A DNA stretch of 64,000 nt, from contig JAINUG010000015.1 in the NCBI GenBank assembly GCA_029706075.1, forward strand, positions 1,707,715-1,771,714, in the 5' to 3' direction. The stretch's first letter is position 1. Each line of letters starts with the position of its first letter. The notes under the pieces are model-generated. The model made no database searches. It was not told where the DNA came from and saw only the letters and a list, made by a program, of their open reading frames with translations. The DNA is from Aldrovandia affinis (Eukaryota > Chordata > Actinopteri > Notacanthiformes > Halosauridae). A program made the position numbers and the translations under genes. Positions 13,130-26,379 of this stretch are shown piece by piece.

Positions 13130-14530
13130 TGCCCTTTCAAATAATGTCTGGCTTGTGGTCGGTGATGCTCCACTCACAGCCCCTCTTCTCCGGAGTCCAC
13201 CGGGCCACGCTGCCAGCAGGTTTGCGTAGCGTTTCCCTCTCAGGGGATCAAACTGCAGACAGACCTGTATCATTCCATCAGCGGAGAACATTCATTCCTT
13301 CCTGGGAACAAACTCGAAGCCGAGGCCGTTATGACAACGTGCCTTCAGCAGGCAAAGGGCTAAGTGATTAAAGAACTCTGACAGAACCTCAGCAACGACA
13401 GAGAGGCGGAAGGCAGCGTGAGGCACTGCCACCTTTAATAAGACAACGGCATACCCAGCTGTCCCGAGGTTCCCGTTATCACCTTCCAGCCCCCTCGATA
13501 ACAGAAGTTACGCAAGGGAAGGCAGCCGCAGGAGATGCAGTTCTGAGAATGCTGCCGGTGTGGTGAGGCGCAGTGCAGGGCCGCGCGCGTCACCCTCAGA
13601 TCTAAACCGTCGCCTTTACGGCCTCCTCTCAGCATGACGACGGCCCTTCCCCTCCTGACGTCTGAAGGCAAGAGCCAATTCACAAAGACCAAACGCACCT
13701 CAGCGCTTACCAGTTTCCTCATTCCCCTGGATGCGCCATACTCCAAAGACAACTGCCTTCAGGCAAAAAGAAAGATGATAATGGTGTAAATTAATGAGGA
13801 GAGCGAGCAATTTACACACTCCTTTGAGTCAGCAGGCCCACTGTGTGTTCTGGATGTTTTAGGATATTGCTATATGCTGTGTAAATGACGCAAAGCTGTA
13901 AAATCTATAAATTTGCCAACCCACTAGCACAGTGACAGGTATACAAGATTTATCTTTTGTATTTTTAATTCATTTAAAACAAATCAAAGTGAAGTCTCAC
14001 ACTGAACTGCAATATGAAAAGTCTGAACGTCATTTTGAACGTGGTTCAGTAAAATGGCAATTTGCATCACTTCAAAACTCAACAGGCAATGAAATGCCAT
14101 TGAAGTACCCCGCTCCACAGGCAATGAGCATTCTGATGTAACTTCATTATTAAAACAGCCTTGTTTGAAATGTAAAAAAAGGAAAGGATGTTTTGTCAGA
14201 GGGAGCTGCGCTGTGGCGGTTGTGAACACTGGTGGCACAGAGACGGGCTGCATCGGCAGCCAGCCTCCACTCTCCCCGTCCTATCCACCCCTCGATGGCC
14301 CTCCAATCCCCCTTGGAGCACCCGCTGAAGGGCCTCTCTCTCGTGCCGCCCCTTGGAGCCTCGTTCCCCTTCTCCCCCCACATCGCCCACTCGATAAACA
14401 TGGCCACCACACCACCACTGAGAAGAAGTGAGGGAGAAATGGTGGACAGAGAGAAAGAGCAAGTGAGACAAACAGACTGAAGTCAAGAGAGACCTATCGA
14501 CACTAAAGGAGGAGAGAAAGAGGACAAGAG
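13130..14530. other. Intronic block without recognised genes
   Basis: Moderately GC-rich sequence without repeats I can name. The open frames at 14150-14480 are overlapping shadows in several frames with no domain, so they are taken as chance. Confidence 0.5.
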
Positions 14531-14534
14531 GAGG

Positions 14535-14537
14535 AGA

Positions 14538-14582
<45 letters not shown>
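14535..14582. repeat. (GA)n microsatellite
   Basis: A near-perfect GA run inside a longer purine-rich region (14430-14650). It produces the Ser/Leu-rich open frames on the opposite strand, which are not genes. Confidence 0.95.
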
Positions 14583-14586
<4 letters not shown>

Positions 14587-14649
14587 GAAGAAAGGGAAAA
14601 GAAAAGGGAGACAGCGTATGAAAGCAGGAGGGGAGGAGACCGGAGAGAG

Positions 14650-17008
14650 AGACTTCGCACGAAAACAGCTCGACGCCCCGTTGCGTAGAGTGCACAGGCA
14701 CAACCGGAATTCTCGTGCAACTATGGTGTCGAGTTACGTGGAAGAGCTGTGCAGATTTGAATCGGGGCGAGCGGTGGAGGCACAGGCACTTCTCCCGACT
14801 CCCCTGCAGCACTGCAAGGGAGCGTGCGCAATGCACGGGATCAGGGGAGAGGCAATCTTAATCCTCCACAGTTATGCCAACTCGTAGCAGTCGTCTCCGA
14901 GGCACGCTCATGATCTCAGCCACGAAAGACAAGAAGCGTTACGAAGAAATGGGTCTGGACGCCGTGATTGGGGAAACGCGTTCTCCCTTATTCCCCTGCC
15001 GACTGCTCTCGGGCCAGGGAGACTCTTGGAACGCGATCTGAAATCAGCCCCTGCATGCCCTGACATACACCGTCAATCAGAGCCTCTGGCCAGGCCAGTT
15101 TTTCCAGATAATCACCATGTGTGAAATCTCTCTAACCATCCCTGTAGCGAAGGCACACTGTGCTTGTGATGAATAGCACTTTTAACTACATTCACCAGCC
15201 GCAGCCATGTATCTTTCCAACATTACCAAGTCGTCGGTGACATTTATGGACTTTGCATGCACACGTTGCTTGCGATGCAAGCGACACAGACATGACGTTA
15301 TATTTCAACCTTTTTGATCCTTTCAACACAACATTCAAGGCACAGGGGGTTTTCAAAAATGTGGTTATTAAGCTGGCACCAGTAGCAGCTCTTCTCTAAG
15401 ACAACCTTATCACCCGACATAAATCTTTCTGAACAACACAGAATGTCACGGTTGGGTATTTTTCTTGAACAGGCATAACAGGTATACTGGGGAATCTATT
15501 GGTTGCCAGTTATCTTTACTTGTTACAATCAAGTAATTGGACCAGAGAGAAGCAACACAATTTATTTTGGACAAATTCTTCCACTGCTCTGATATTCACA
15601 ACCTTCAATTCCACGGCTGCACAGCATGCGAAACGTCAGGAAAGGGTTAAGAAGACACGGAAGAACACTCAGCGGTTTGACGTGGCAAGCAGCGCCGATA
15701 GTACTGGGTGACCCAAGCCCAGGATCGCCTCCCTGAGTACTGGCAGAAAGAGGAAAGGCTGCAGGCCCAGAAGCCCATATCCTGTTGCTTAGCAACCAGG
15801 CAGAACCCTCACGGGTTAAAGTCAGTTCAAGAGCACTGCAACACAATTATCCGAGCCTTTTCATTTCTCACGCAAGCAGATCGAGTCACGAGATAGTCTG
15901 ATTAACTCTTTTAAAAGGCCGCAGTTTAGAGTGCGTTAAAGCCCCCACACTTTCTCCCTCCGACAATTTGACAATTAAAATTTGGGGGGGATATTTCTAC
16001 CGTTAGGTGATGCTCCCCATGGGGGAGGGGGAAATGAAATGACCTTTTGTGTAGCTTCATCTGTTTGGCCAAGTGTATAGAATCTTTACACATGCATTTT
16101 GAATGTGCATGAAAAGTATCTGCATGCACTGTAACACATGCAGGTTATTTACTCACATACACATGGTTTGGAAACTACTAAGACAGTATTTACTATATAA
16201 AAAATATACACTTAATTACAGTACTACTGCAAAAGTAGGGAGATGGCACACATAAAACACACATATTCATCTTTCCACGTCATCAGTGCAAGAGATCAAG
16301 TACAGAAGCACATATAAAGTGTTCTGAATAAAGTCAAATCTGCCGTTTATTTAATATACATCCCAAAACATTTAAACGAGCGCCTCGATCTACATACAAA
16401 CACACAACTTCTCATGCACCTGTCGTTTTCAAGTGTCTTTCTTTAATTGAGCTTTGTTATTATCAATTCGATCACCGTCACGGTTGGACAAGTTTGCTGT
16501 AGTAGATTCATTTAATGCGGGGCAACATCGTATTTGCATTGATTGAGCCGATACGACCAGATCCATATCCAGCGGTGATCGATGTCGATATCCTGCCAGT
16601 CCGAGCGCAGACTGGGTCCCTGCAGTGTGGAACAGGAGATGGGGCCCCCGGGGATGAGGCCCATTGAGTTCTGGTGCGTCAGCCCATATATGTCCAGGTG
16701 TGGGCGGCAGAGAATCGACCGTCGGCTCTACAGCTCATTAGCTACCAGTATGGCAAAATCCATACTCCCCACATGACTGACTGGATTCCATATCAATATC
16801 CACCCTGAGAGTCGCTCAAATCCTTCACTGGGTTAACATAAAAAGTGAAATAGGGTCACAGCCAATGGCTGTGGAAGATACCCACAGCTGACTGAGGTTA
16901 TGTTCAGATGTCTTGCACCATGGATAGCACTGTTTATGCTGGACAATTTCTGTGACCTTCAACTGAGATGTACAATAGATGTATTGAAAGCACGTAGACA
17001 CACGCACG

Positions 17009-17011
<3 letters not shown>
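14650..17011. other. Intronic block, no gene seen
   Basis: Apart from the unassigned open stretch at 16504-16734, nothing here is recognised. CpG density falls towards 16 kb. Confidence 0.5.
16504..16734 (-). other. Unassigned open minus-strand stretch in the intron
   Basis: Between a TAG (16732-16730) and a TAA (16513-16511) the minus strand stays open for about 70 codons with mixed, coding-like residues, including PHLDIYGLTHQNSMGLIPGG and DWQDIDIDH. The block is more GC-rich and less repetitive than its flanks. It has no recognised domain, no start codon near its left side and no clear splice acceptor. It could be a conserved non-coding element, an old pseudo-exon or chance. I report it only because it stands out from the surrounding intron. 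Confidence 0.15.
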
Positions 17012-17053
<42 letters not shown>

Positions 17054-17072
17054 GACAGACAGAGAGAGAGAG
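17012..17072. repeat. Compound (AC)n(ACAG)n(GA)n microsatellite
   Basis: An AC run passes into four ACAG-type units and then into GA units, a typical compound tract. Confidence 0.95.
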
Positions 17073-18229
17073 TCAGGTACACCTGGACTGCAGCCCTTTG
17101 CTAGGTTGTTGCTCTGAGAGGCTTTTCAATTAAAAACAAAACAAGTCCTGGGGAGACGTTTAACCTTGCGCGGCCTCTCGGATGCCTGTCCGCTGGGGGA
17201 ACCAAAAAGATTGATCCCCATTGCGCTCCTGAATGACCTGCGGACACTTAAAATAACACTCTCGCCCCTTTCCACTTCTAATGAATGCATTTGTATCCTT
17301 TATTCTTTCATCATTCCCCCTCTCTTTCACATGCTTTGGGAAGAACAAGAACCGGGGACAAGAGACGCTGCGTAGGATCAATGTCGAGTCGAGCGAGGAA
17401 GAGTTGCGTTGTGTAAGATGACCTTATCGGGTCAGGTTTAACAGAGTTTTGGGTGTCACTAGAGTTATCAAACCCATTTATGCTCGTTTGTGTTGGCTTG
17501 ACGTTTCCCCAGACAATTCTGCAAGCCTTTTCGGGCTCCATTTCTTCGCTTTTGGACATTGGGGGTCTTTTATTGTGGATGACAGAACACTGGGCCAGAT
17601 GGAAAGTGTGCACTTCCGTGTCAGCGTCAGGAGACACAACCATTTAGAGTTTAACAAAGGAACAAGACAGTTGCCATAAACAACATTTCCCAACAGAACA
17701 CTCCGGGCACAAGCTCAGGGGCCTCTTATTCACACTCTTGTATGTGTTACAGAAGAGGACAGCCATTTCCTCGCAAAGCCTGATCTAATCCCGATGCAAG
17801 GAGCCCCTGCCTGTGTGCTGGGAGAACACATACTCACACTCACACTACTCACTGCTGCAGCCTGGCTCCTGCTCCATCACTGAAAGCGGCTCTTAACACT
17901 GTAATAATGCCTTCATTAAAACACAAAGTTGCCAGCTCTCGGTCATCGCCAATCCAGTGGGGAATGTTATTGAACTGGTGCCCGAGAACTGTAGCCGCCT
18001 CTGTTGGGTGAGCATCCGACCTCCGTGTTATCTGACTCAGGACTGATACATCCTCCTACTGAACACACCAGGTCTTAGAGCGATGGACGGATGGGCAGAG
18101 TGCCAAGAGATGGGATCACGGCATTGCGGGTTTGACTTTTCATTCCCACAATTCCCAGAGTGACGGTGGGTCTGTCTGGGGAGCTACTCAGGCAGCTAAG
18201 CTAAAATATACAAGTGGAAGGGATGTGCA

Positions 18230-18283
18230 CATGCACGCACGCACGCACACGCACGCACGCACGCACGCGCACACACACGCAAG
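18230..18283. repeat. (GCAC)n/(CA)n microsatellite
   Basis: Runs of the tetranucleotide CACG with CA interruptions, that is, alternating purine-pyrimidine sequence. A similar shorter tract is at 25048-25079. Confidence 0.9.
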
Positions 18284-20425
18284 CAAAAGCTAATGGAGCA
18301 TTTCTGTCTCCTTCACTTCACCGCAAAGACACTTTCGAAAAACTTCAGGAGCAACAACTGAAAACAGGAAGCACTCAACTCTCTCTCTCTAATCCTCTCT
18401 CCATGTTCACATTTTCCATTTCTCGCTCAGGCAAGACGAGATATCATTTTCCACAGGCGATCGCCCGCTGAGCATCAGAAGGGGAAATAAATACAAAAAC
18501 AATCTGCAACACATAAATGAAGGATATTTCCCCTCGCTGAGTATTTATAAGGGAGCCTGCAGCACGGGACGGTCCAATGCCTCAGGAGGGAACAGGCAGC
18601 ACGACTTTTAATCTCGCACGATGCGCCAAGCGCGTGCTTCCCACTCGGGAACCCGAAGGACCGGGGCATCATCCGCATTACGCAACGTCTCAATGCGTCC
18701 CCCGAGGTACATCGCTGAACATCTTCACCAAGACTTCACTCAGGCAGCAGATCAAAACCAGCAGCAGATCTAAAAATAGACTTGCAGTGCGGCAGTCCCC
18801 AGTTCTTTGTACATTTTTCTAAAAAAATTAAAAATTTAAAACACCTTCAAATCATAAACAAAACCTTTTCATCAAGCTCCACAGTTGGGTTTTCATGTTG
18901 GATCCGCGACGATTCCCTTGGTCCTCTGGCCACTTGGCTGGGAAACGGAACGGCAAATTAGTTTCGCGTGACATGGAAGATGATTTCCTCTCAGTGCTTT
19001 AAAAGCGTGCTGTGCATCTGTTCGCGCGCGCGGCCTTCACCTCGGCATGAACGCACCGATGCGACCCCCACTGCACTGCTTGACCCTGCCACTGCCCTAA
19101 AGTGGCCACAAGTCGTACGATCACCGCACAGGTCACATGTCCCGACTTCGGCGCCTCAGTCAGCTGCAGCATGGTCATGTCCCTGGAAGAAGCCATACCC
19201 TCCTCTGTCCCCAAATCACCCGGCCTACATATGTACTGTACAATTAAAAAAATATATTAAAAAATAACAGACCTTGCGCTCTTGACTCAAAGACTGCACT
19301 CCATGAAGCACGGATAAACAAATATTTCCCCCCAAGCAAGTTTAAGACAAAGACTTTGGGGGTAGGAAAGACAACTGGATTCACTGGACTGTGAGGACTT
19401 TGAGAGTATCTTACCACAGGGCATTAATCTTAAGCGATGAGTTTGACTGCCTTGTGGCTCTCAAGAGAGCTCAAAGCAACAGAGGCCAACGTCTCTATTC
19501 AGTCCCTATCTACAGCACCCGCAAGAGATGGGTCATATGGTCATACCAGGTTCTGAACTAAAGGAAACCAGTTAAACCTAAAACAACTGGCCAAATAATG
19601 GTTGCCCTCCATGGTCATGATATTTAGTGTAATTACAAAAGGCTAAAGCAGTTCAAAGAAAGCAATGCACACACAGAACACCATTAGCATTTTTGTTATG
19701 CTAAGTAACACGGACCCCTTCGTTCTGTGCAGGGAGCTGTAGGGCACAGGAATACTAACTATTTAAGAATAATTCAAAAGTCTGTTAGAACCACATCACA
19801 TAGATGCACAGTACACAGAGACTGCATTAATCATGATGTTTGAAAATATCGCTCTAATGTTTTATGTTTTTGCTCTTCTGTGTTTTCTGGCTTTCACTGG
19901 ATAAGGTGTAACTTCATAGGATAAGAAACTTAATTAAAATGGGGGGTGGTGGTTTCCACCTTCTTGCAACAAAAACCATTCCATACGCAACCAGCTTGGA
20001 ACTAAATAAAATAGCCCGTTTACCCAGGCCCAGGAAGACTAGTTTCCAAAATATCTGGAATGATGTACAGAAAATAAGCCTGAGTGACTTTTTACAATGG
20101 ACCACATTGAAGTGCAAACAAGCTTTGAGTAGCAGTGACTGCTCAAATGCTGTTTCCATAAACATAGGTCTGGGGCTCTGTTTACGCCTCAGCACTCCGG
20201 TCGAGGAGAACAAAAAATGTATTATTAGATGTTGAGCGGATTCCCCTGTCCGCTAGTTCCAACGTAACCATTCATTAAAAGTGATGACATGCTCCACCGG
20301 CACAGCGTCGGGTGGCAGCCAACTTTTGTCATTAAAGTTCTAAGGAAAGGTTGGACCTCTCACAAAGAAAAGCAGTCTTTATTGAAGCCGGCAGAAAAAA
20401 AAAAAAAAGATAATTCCCATTGAAG
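18284..20425. other. Intronic block, no gene seen
   Basis: CpG-containing sequence at 18.5-19.2 kb gives way to AT-rich sequence. The open frames show no domains. No repeats were recognised. Confidence 0.5.
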
Positions 20426-20485
20426 CCACTGGAAACAAATAACTCCGTCTCAACCGTGCTCTGGTTGTGAAAATGGAATGTGCGA
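20426..20485 (+). repeat. Copy 1 of a diverged direct repeat
   Basis: About 60 bases around ACTGGAAACAAATAACTCCG match 21196-21255 with roughly 20 per cent difference, including the shared end GTGAAAATGGAAT. The pair could be two copies of an old interspersed repeat or a local duplication. Confidence 0.5.
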
Positions 20486-21195
20486 TGATAGAGACCTCCT
20501 GGCAGAGGCTTCAGTGTGTAAACTGTGGGCTGGGGAAGGTTGTCTGTGGGAGTCAAGGTTAGGTCCAGTGTGGAGGTCTTCAAGTGTTAAAGTGATTGTG
20601 CATTGGTTTGCCAGTTACATTTTCTTTCATTGTGACTACTCGTGATTATGGGCGAGATATGCGGGTGCATTAATATAAAGGGAGCGATGGGTATGTTAAG
20701 CTAGTACGTAACATGGGACGCAGTGTGGTGCTGGTTTAATATGATGTCTTATTATGCTGAATGATTTATAATTAAGGTGGGGGAGACACACATTTCAAAG
20801 AGCATACCCAAAGTTGAATCATTCTCCATACAATTTGCAATAGTTAGGTATTAGTCATGCCTTTACATCAGTAATTGGCAGTGCTCCATTAATCTGTTAA
20901 CCTGTGATCTCCTACCTGAAGGGGTGTGAATACACATGAGACAATGTGTCAGTTTGGTATAAAGTTTGGTACAAACTATAAAGGTCTGGTGTGTAGTAAT
21001 GGTCAGGTAATGTCCGGGAGGGGTACCATGGGGCTGGTTACCTCTTGCAAGGCCAAACCCATTTACATGCTACCGATTGTTTTGCATCACCGTATGCAAT
21101 TTTCAATCTTTAAATAAAGAACCAGCCATGTTTGGCTCCTATGACTTGGAGTATCAGTGGGTTTATCCCCACTTGGGAGTTCCGGGCCAGTTTGC

Positions 21196-21255
21196 AGAAT
21201 GCAACTGGAAACAAAAAACTCAGTCTCAACCATGCCCACGGCTGTGAAAATGGAA
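21196..21255 (+). repeat. Copy 2 of a diverged direct repeat
   Basis: Partner of the copy at 20426-20485. It has the words ACTGGAAACAAAAAACTCAG and GCTGTGAAAATGGAAT. The spacing is about 770 bases. No terminal repeats were found for either copy. Confidence 0.5.
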
Positions 21256-21259
21256 TAGG

Positions 21260-24200
21260 CTTTCTTGCTTTGGTTGGTTGTGAGCTCTTCTAAGACAGCC
21301 GCCTTCTAAGAGGTGTGCAACTACCCAGAAAACCATATGTTATTGTGATCGCCTTCTCTGAGACATGCTTATAACAGCAAGGATCCACCGAGGATACTTA
21401 CCTCCTGCTAAAATGGTACAGTAGGACCTCAGAGATGGAGTTACAGACCGAGCGCCTGGTCAACTAAACGGATATGAAACCAGACGTATCATAAGCAATT
21501 GCACTTTATCAACATTAAGCTCTATTTTTCACCGATGCAAAAAGGTGAGCATTAAACCAACGACACACACTTTCCATTGATACTAAAAACTTAGAATACT
21601 ATCAATATCAATCACACACTGGGGCATGACTACTGCTAAAGAACACAATGAGGGAAAGTCAACAGTGATATAAAGGAGGGCTACAACAAAATCAAACATT
21701 TCACAAAAGAGGTCAAAGATGGCAGGTCACTCAAAAGTAGATGTATCAATAGCAAAGCCGACTTGGAAAAAAATATGTTCTAGTGAGATCCTGATTACCA
21801 TTAGTTTGATTATTGGTTGAATTACAGCCCTATAAAATGAGAGAAGTCATTTTTAAAATAAGGCTGTAGTAATGTCAGTAACAATCAATCAATAAAGGAT
21901 TAAAATGAGTAAAATTGGTGTATTTTGACATTACTTTCAGTAACCGTAACAGTTTAGAACATTCAACTGTTACGAATGGCCTATGTTCCCGATACGTTCG
22001 CATCTCAGAGGTTCTTCCATATTATGCCAAATGCTTGGTAATAAGACGTCAGCAACAGAAACGGTAGCCAGTGGTGGAGAGGCAACATCCACCCGTCCTT
22101 AACGCTCCCGAGGCATGTTGGAGACGTTTGTGGTCAGTGCGCCCTCTGGGCCTACGAATGAGAAAGCTCACACAATAACCCTGCCAGTGGAGCTACGGCA
22201 TAGGGGCCAGGCGAGGTGACGTAATGTCGGTGAGGCGTGGGCTGACAACAAACTGATCACTACTGCCGCAGGCAATTGCCATCTTAATAGCTCTTCTTCG
22301 TCTGCATGCGGAAGTGAAATGCGCGCCGCCACTTTCACCAAACTGTCACTTTCTCTGGGGACATGTTGCTCTGAGAGGATGAGATTACGAGCAGTTCATC
22401 CCCCCCCGGCAGCCCTGGTGATTACCGCACTGCGAGGAGAGGGCCCCCGCCCTCCCATCCTCCCCCCCGCCACCCCGCCTCCTCCCCCATCCTCCTCTGT
22501 CATCTGCTGAGACCCCACAAAAGTCACATCCTGATTCGGAGAATTAAATGGGCCGTTTCAAAAAAAGCTAAGAAAAACCATTTCACTGATGCATCGAAGT
22601 GTAATCTACTTTAGGTAGCTACCCATCTTTGCAGTTCGCCTACATACGAAAATGCTTGAAACATGAAAACTAATAGATTAACCCATTCAGACCTAAAATG
22701 CCTGCTAAAAACGCCTATTAAAACCTAAGCAATTATTCTACACAACCTCTTAACCTGAGGGTTTTCTGGAAAAAATGTCAAAAAAAAAAGCCGACACCAA
22801 CGTGCACTTCATTTCCCCCACGTCTATTTCAGCGAATCACAGCGCATTTCATTAATCGCAAAATCGAAGCGACCTAAACGTCACTCCAGGTCTTAATGGG
22901 TTAAGAGATCACATTTTTCAGATGTTTGCGTGTGTATCTGTGTGTGTGTGTGTATGTGATCCATAATGGCATGTATAAAATCAGGAAAAGATCGCCAAAG
23001 CAGCCCCTGAATCTCTCCATTCAGACAGCTTGTTCAGTGGAACGTCATGTGGAAGAGAACGTTCACAGGCTTGAATGCCTCAGCAGATTCCCAGCATAAA
23101 GCCATCAAGGCCGATTCAGCCATGGAAAATTAAGCCCTGTGCACGATGTATATGATGGTGTGTGTCTTAGCAATACGATGAAATCCAGCTCAGTGCTCTT
23201 TCACCTGTTCCAACTGCAGTTTCTCCAAACAAACGTAAATGTGCCACTGAGCCAGCTGAACCCAAACAGAACTCTCTAGCCATAGACACAGCATGCTGTG
23301 GGAACAATTGTGCAGTAGACATGTTGTCGGTGAAATATTACATTCCCTCAAATGTATAATTATTTTCCATCATGCGCTGTACTATCAGAATATCTGCCCA
23401 TGTTACTTAAAATTTCTAGTGGTACAGTGCATATCTGTTTGCACAACCCCCCACCCCCAATCTACCCTTTATTTCCTCTCCACGGAAGACCGTTTCTATT
23501 TATACACCCTTCAAAGAGCCCACACATTTCAAAAGGCCCCCATGCATATTGCTTCATCAAGCCAGAAGGATTCAATCAAATATGGATCCCCTTGGCTCCA
23601 ATCGTGCTTCCAAATTCTTCAAAGAAGCAGAACAGAGGAGAGAAATGGGAACTAATCCACTCTCTCTGTGCCGTTACTCCAGACAGAGCTGTTATATCCA
23701 GGCTCTTGGGTGACGTGCAGACCGACGCTGGAAAGCATTCAAAAGTCTGTATCCACCAATACCCTCAGTCTCTGCACTTACTCGCATTATCATAACAAGA
23801 CACCACAACATTTCCATTATGTTTTAATTTATTACAGGAAACTGTGACAGGGAATTCTGTGTGCATTGTTCCTTCGACAAAAATACCGACCATACCAAAA
23901 CACTAACGCGCTTTGTCGCCAACAGGTATTTTGAAAGGAGCAAGACATTCATCAGGAACTCAACTAGACATCTCAAACATTAAAAATGATGTGAAGAATG
24001 CTTCTGTACACTGTCATGCCCGGCCAGTCATGTTCCCAGCCACCTCTTTCATTCAGGTAACAACAAAGCTACAGTGCCAAGATTGAAATAACTTGTAATA
24101 CATCTTCTGCACTAACTGGTGATTTTAGCTGCAATTTAAACTAGATGGAGCAAAAAAATTCACTCATTCACAGCCACTGCAATCTCTTGCAGTGCGGTTT

Positions 24201-25047
24201 CTGTGCAATCACTTGGTGATGTCGAAATTCACCAGTTGCCTCACAGACCAAGTGACAGATCCATGCCCGTGCCACGTCCACTATGATAACTGTGGCAATC
24301 GCAGATTAATTGCTTTTCCAATCAGTTTTGGAGACTGGTGTCATTGTTGTGGCTGGCATTCTAGGCAAATGTTCCAAGGATATTTACATTGCTTCACATC
24401 ATTTAACATTGACACTTCTCCCCGTCTCTCTCCGTGTAGAAACAAAGAGGTCACATTGTATCTCTGCACTTGTCCCCTCTCATCACAAACATGGATTTCA
24501 TTATAAGACGCACATCAGTGCGTCGTCTTCCTTTTGCTTCAGTGCTGTCTTTTGCCTTCCCAATAGATAGGCCAAACAGCCAATGGCTGTCCTTTACCAA
24601 GTATTACAGAGTGCCTTCTGGGATTTAAATGTAAAAAATGTTTTGCACATCATTAGCAGTGTGCTGGAGGCAGCAGATATGGGCAAAAGAGGCAGTGTCA
24701 AGTATGGTGACCCAGCAGCCTAGAATGGCAGTTTGGGCTCCTCAGCAAACACGTCGCCTCTCTGTCCTCATCACTAAGCCACCCTGTCCTTCCGCTTGCT
24801 GCTGCACTGCCATCCAGTTCCACTCCAGCAGTGCTTCAGCATCACTCGACATCTGACAAATCCCCTCTTTCCCCTCTACTCTCCCCTTCTCTGCACTGAG
24901 GCAGAGCTGCCACTCCAAGGCCTTTAAAATGAATGGAAATATCCCTGCCAATTCCAAGCATCTTATTTGACCCCCGACCCGGGGTGATACGAGTTTGGGG
25001 CGACTTGTGCCAATGATTGTCCATCTCCCCATTACGGCGACTGCTGG
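21260..25047. other. Intronic block, no gene seen
   Basis: Mostly AT-rich with a C-rich stretch at 22395-22495 and a GT-rich stretch at 22930-22960. Open frames at 23.3-23.8 and 24.2-24.9 kb lack domains and codon regularity. No mobile element was recognised. Confidence 0.5.
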
Positions 25048-25079
25048 CACGCACGCACGCACGCACGGACGCACACACA
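25048..25079. repeat. (GCAC)n microsatellite
   Basis: A short run of CACG units with one change, followed by CACACAC. Confidence 0.85.
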
Positions 25080-25885
25080 GGGCCTCTCTCTAAACCTACA
25101 CAGTGCACATAGCCAAACAGCAGAGCGCCCGCACACTTGCACACATACACTTTTTGGTTGGGCTTGCCTCCATTTCCCCTTTCTCCCCTTTCGGGGAAAT
25201 AAACGTCCGTCTCTCCCAGTAAAACTGTGGCTCCGTGACAGATTTGTGTTGACTTCAAACCCATGATTGTCCATCCTCGCCGTTCTGAGCAACCCACCCC
25301 CTCAGTGACAATTTACAGCCTTGTGCCATGAACCCTAATCAATCTTAGTCTGGAGCCTGAGCCGCAGCGTGGTCTGCAGCAGCAGTGCAGAGGACGCAGG
25401 TCGACGAAGCCCACAACGAGACCCACAGGCGAGCACATGCGCGTTCCCCGCAGTTAAAGCCAAGGCTGACAGCAGAGGCATGCACTGGCCATCAGCCCTC
25501 GAGGCCTCACCCTGCGCACCATACTGATCACTTCTTTCTGCCTCGCCGATAAATATGAATAGAAGGTTATTAGTAGCTGCATTATTCAAGTGATTAACTC
25601 CACTTGGTGTAAAATTAGGGAACTGAGCTGGCTGATGGGAGCACTGGCCGCGCTGGTACGGGCCTGTGGGGAGCAGGTGCAGTAGTCACTGCTGGCTGCC
25701 CGCTGCCATCTGCAATGTGCAAGCCATGAGCCGAGGGCTGCAGTGGCCGTTGAAAGGGACAGGGAGAGACAGGAGGGCTGCTGGCTTGTGCTGCAGTGTG
25801 TGGAAGCAGCAGCAGCCACCAATGCACAGTTCTAACCCCATCCCATAAACTTGCACGCATTCCGCCCACCCTAAACTGGAAAAAC

Positions 25886-25937
25886 ATGCACACACACACA
25901 CACGCGCACGCACACACACGGACACACACGCACATGC
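25886..25937. repeat. (CA)n/(CACG)n microsatellite
   Basis: An interrupted CA and CACG run. The cysteine-rich open frames on the minus strand here come from the repeat. Confidence 0.9.
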
Positions 25938-26379
25938 AGCTCCCATAGCAGGTCCCAACACAGCCCTACACATCTTCCAGTGCAACAGAAAACATTTCTG
26001 TTATTCAATTCCCTCAATGAATGTATTTCAGACATTCTTCAAAGGCAGCCACACTACTATGCAATATAATCTGCAAAAGACAACATGCTCGGACTAGAAA
26101 AACCTTTCCTTTCTTGCAGCCCATACAAAACAAGTCAGGGCACGGAATCTTGGGTGTAATTCCCTCACAGCCAGCAAGCCTAGGAACGTTGGTATCAAAT
26201 GTCATAAAGCTGAGGCTTTGTGACGTTTTGACACTGACACACAGTTTTTACAATGGCCATTTATTGTTTAATAAGCTACCTTATTAAACAAATGCAGTAT
26301 TATTTAATCGTGCATTTTGTAATATGCATCTATGTTGAAGACTTTCCACCCCCAAAAAGAAAAACTCTAACCTTTCCCT

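Noticed and set aside
14196-14836. Serine/leucine-rich open frames of up to 174 codons
   Set aside because: They come from the (GA)n tract and purine-rich flanks; no domain or splice context.
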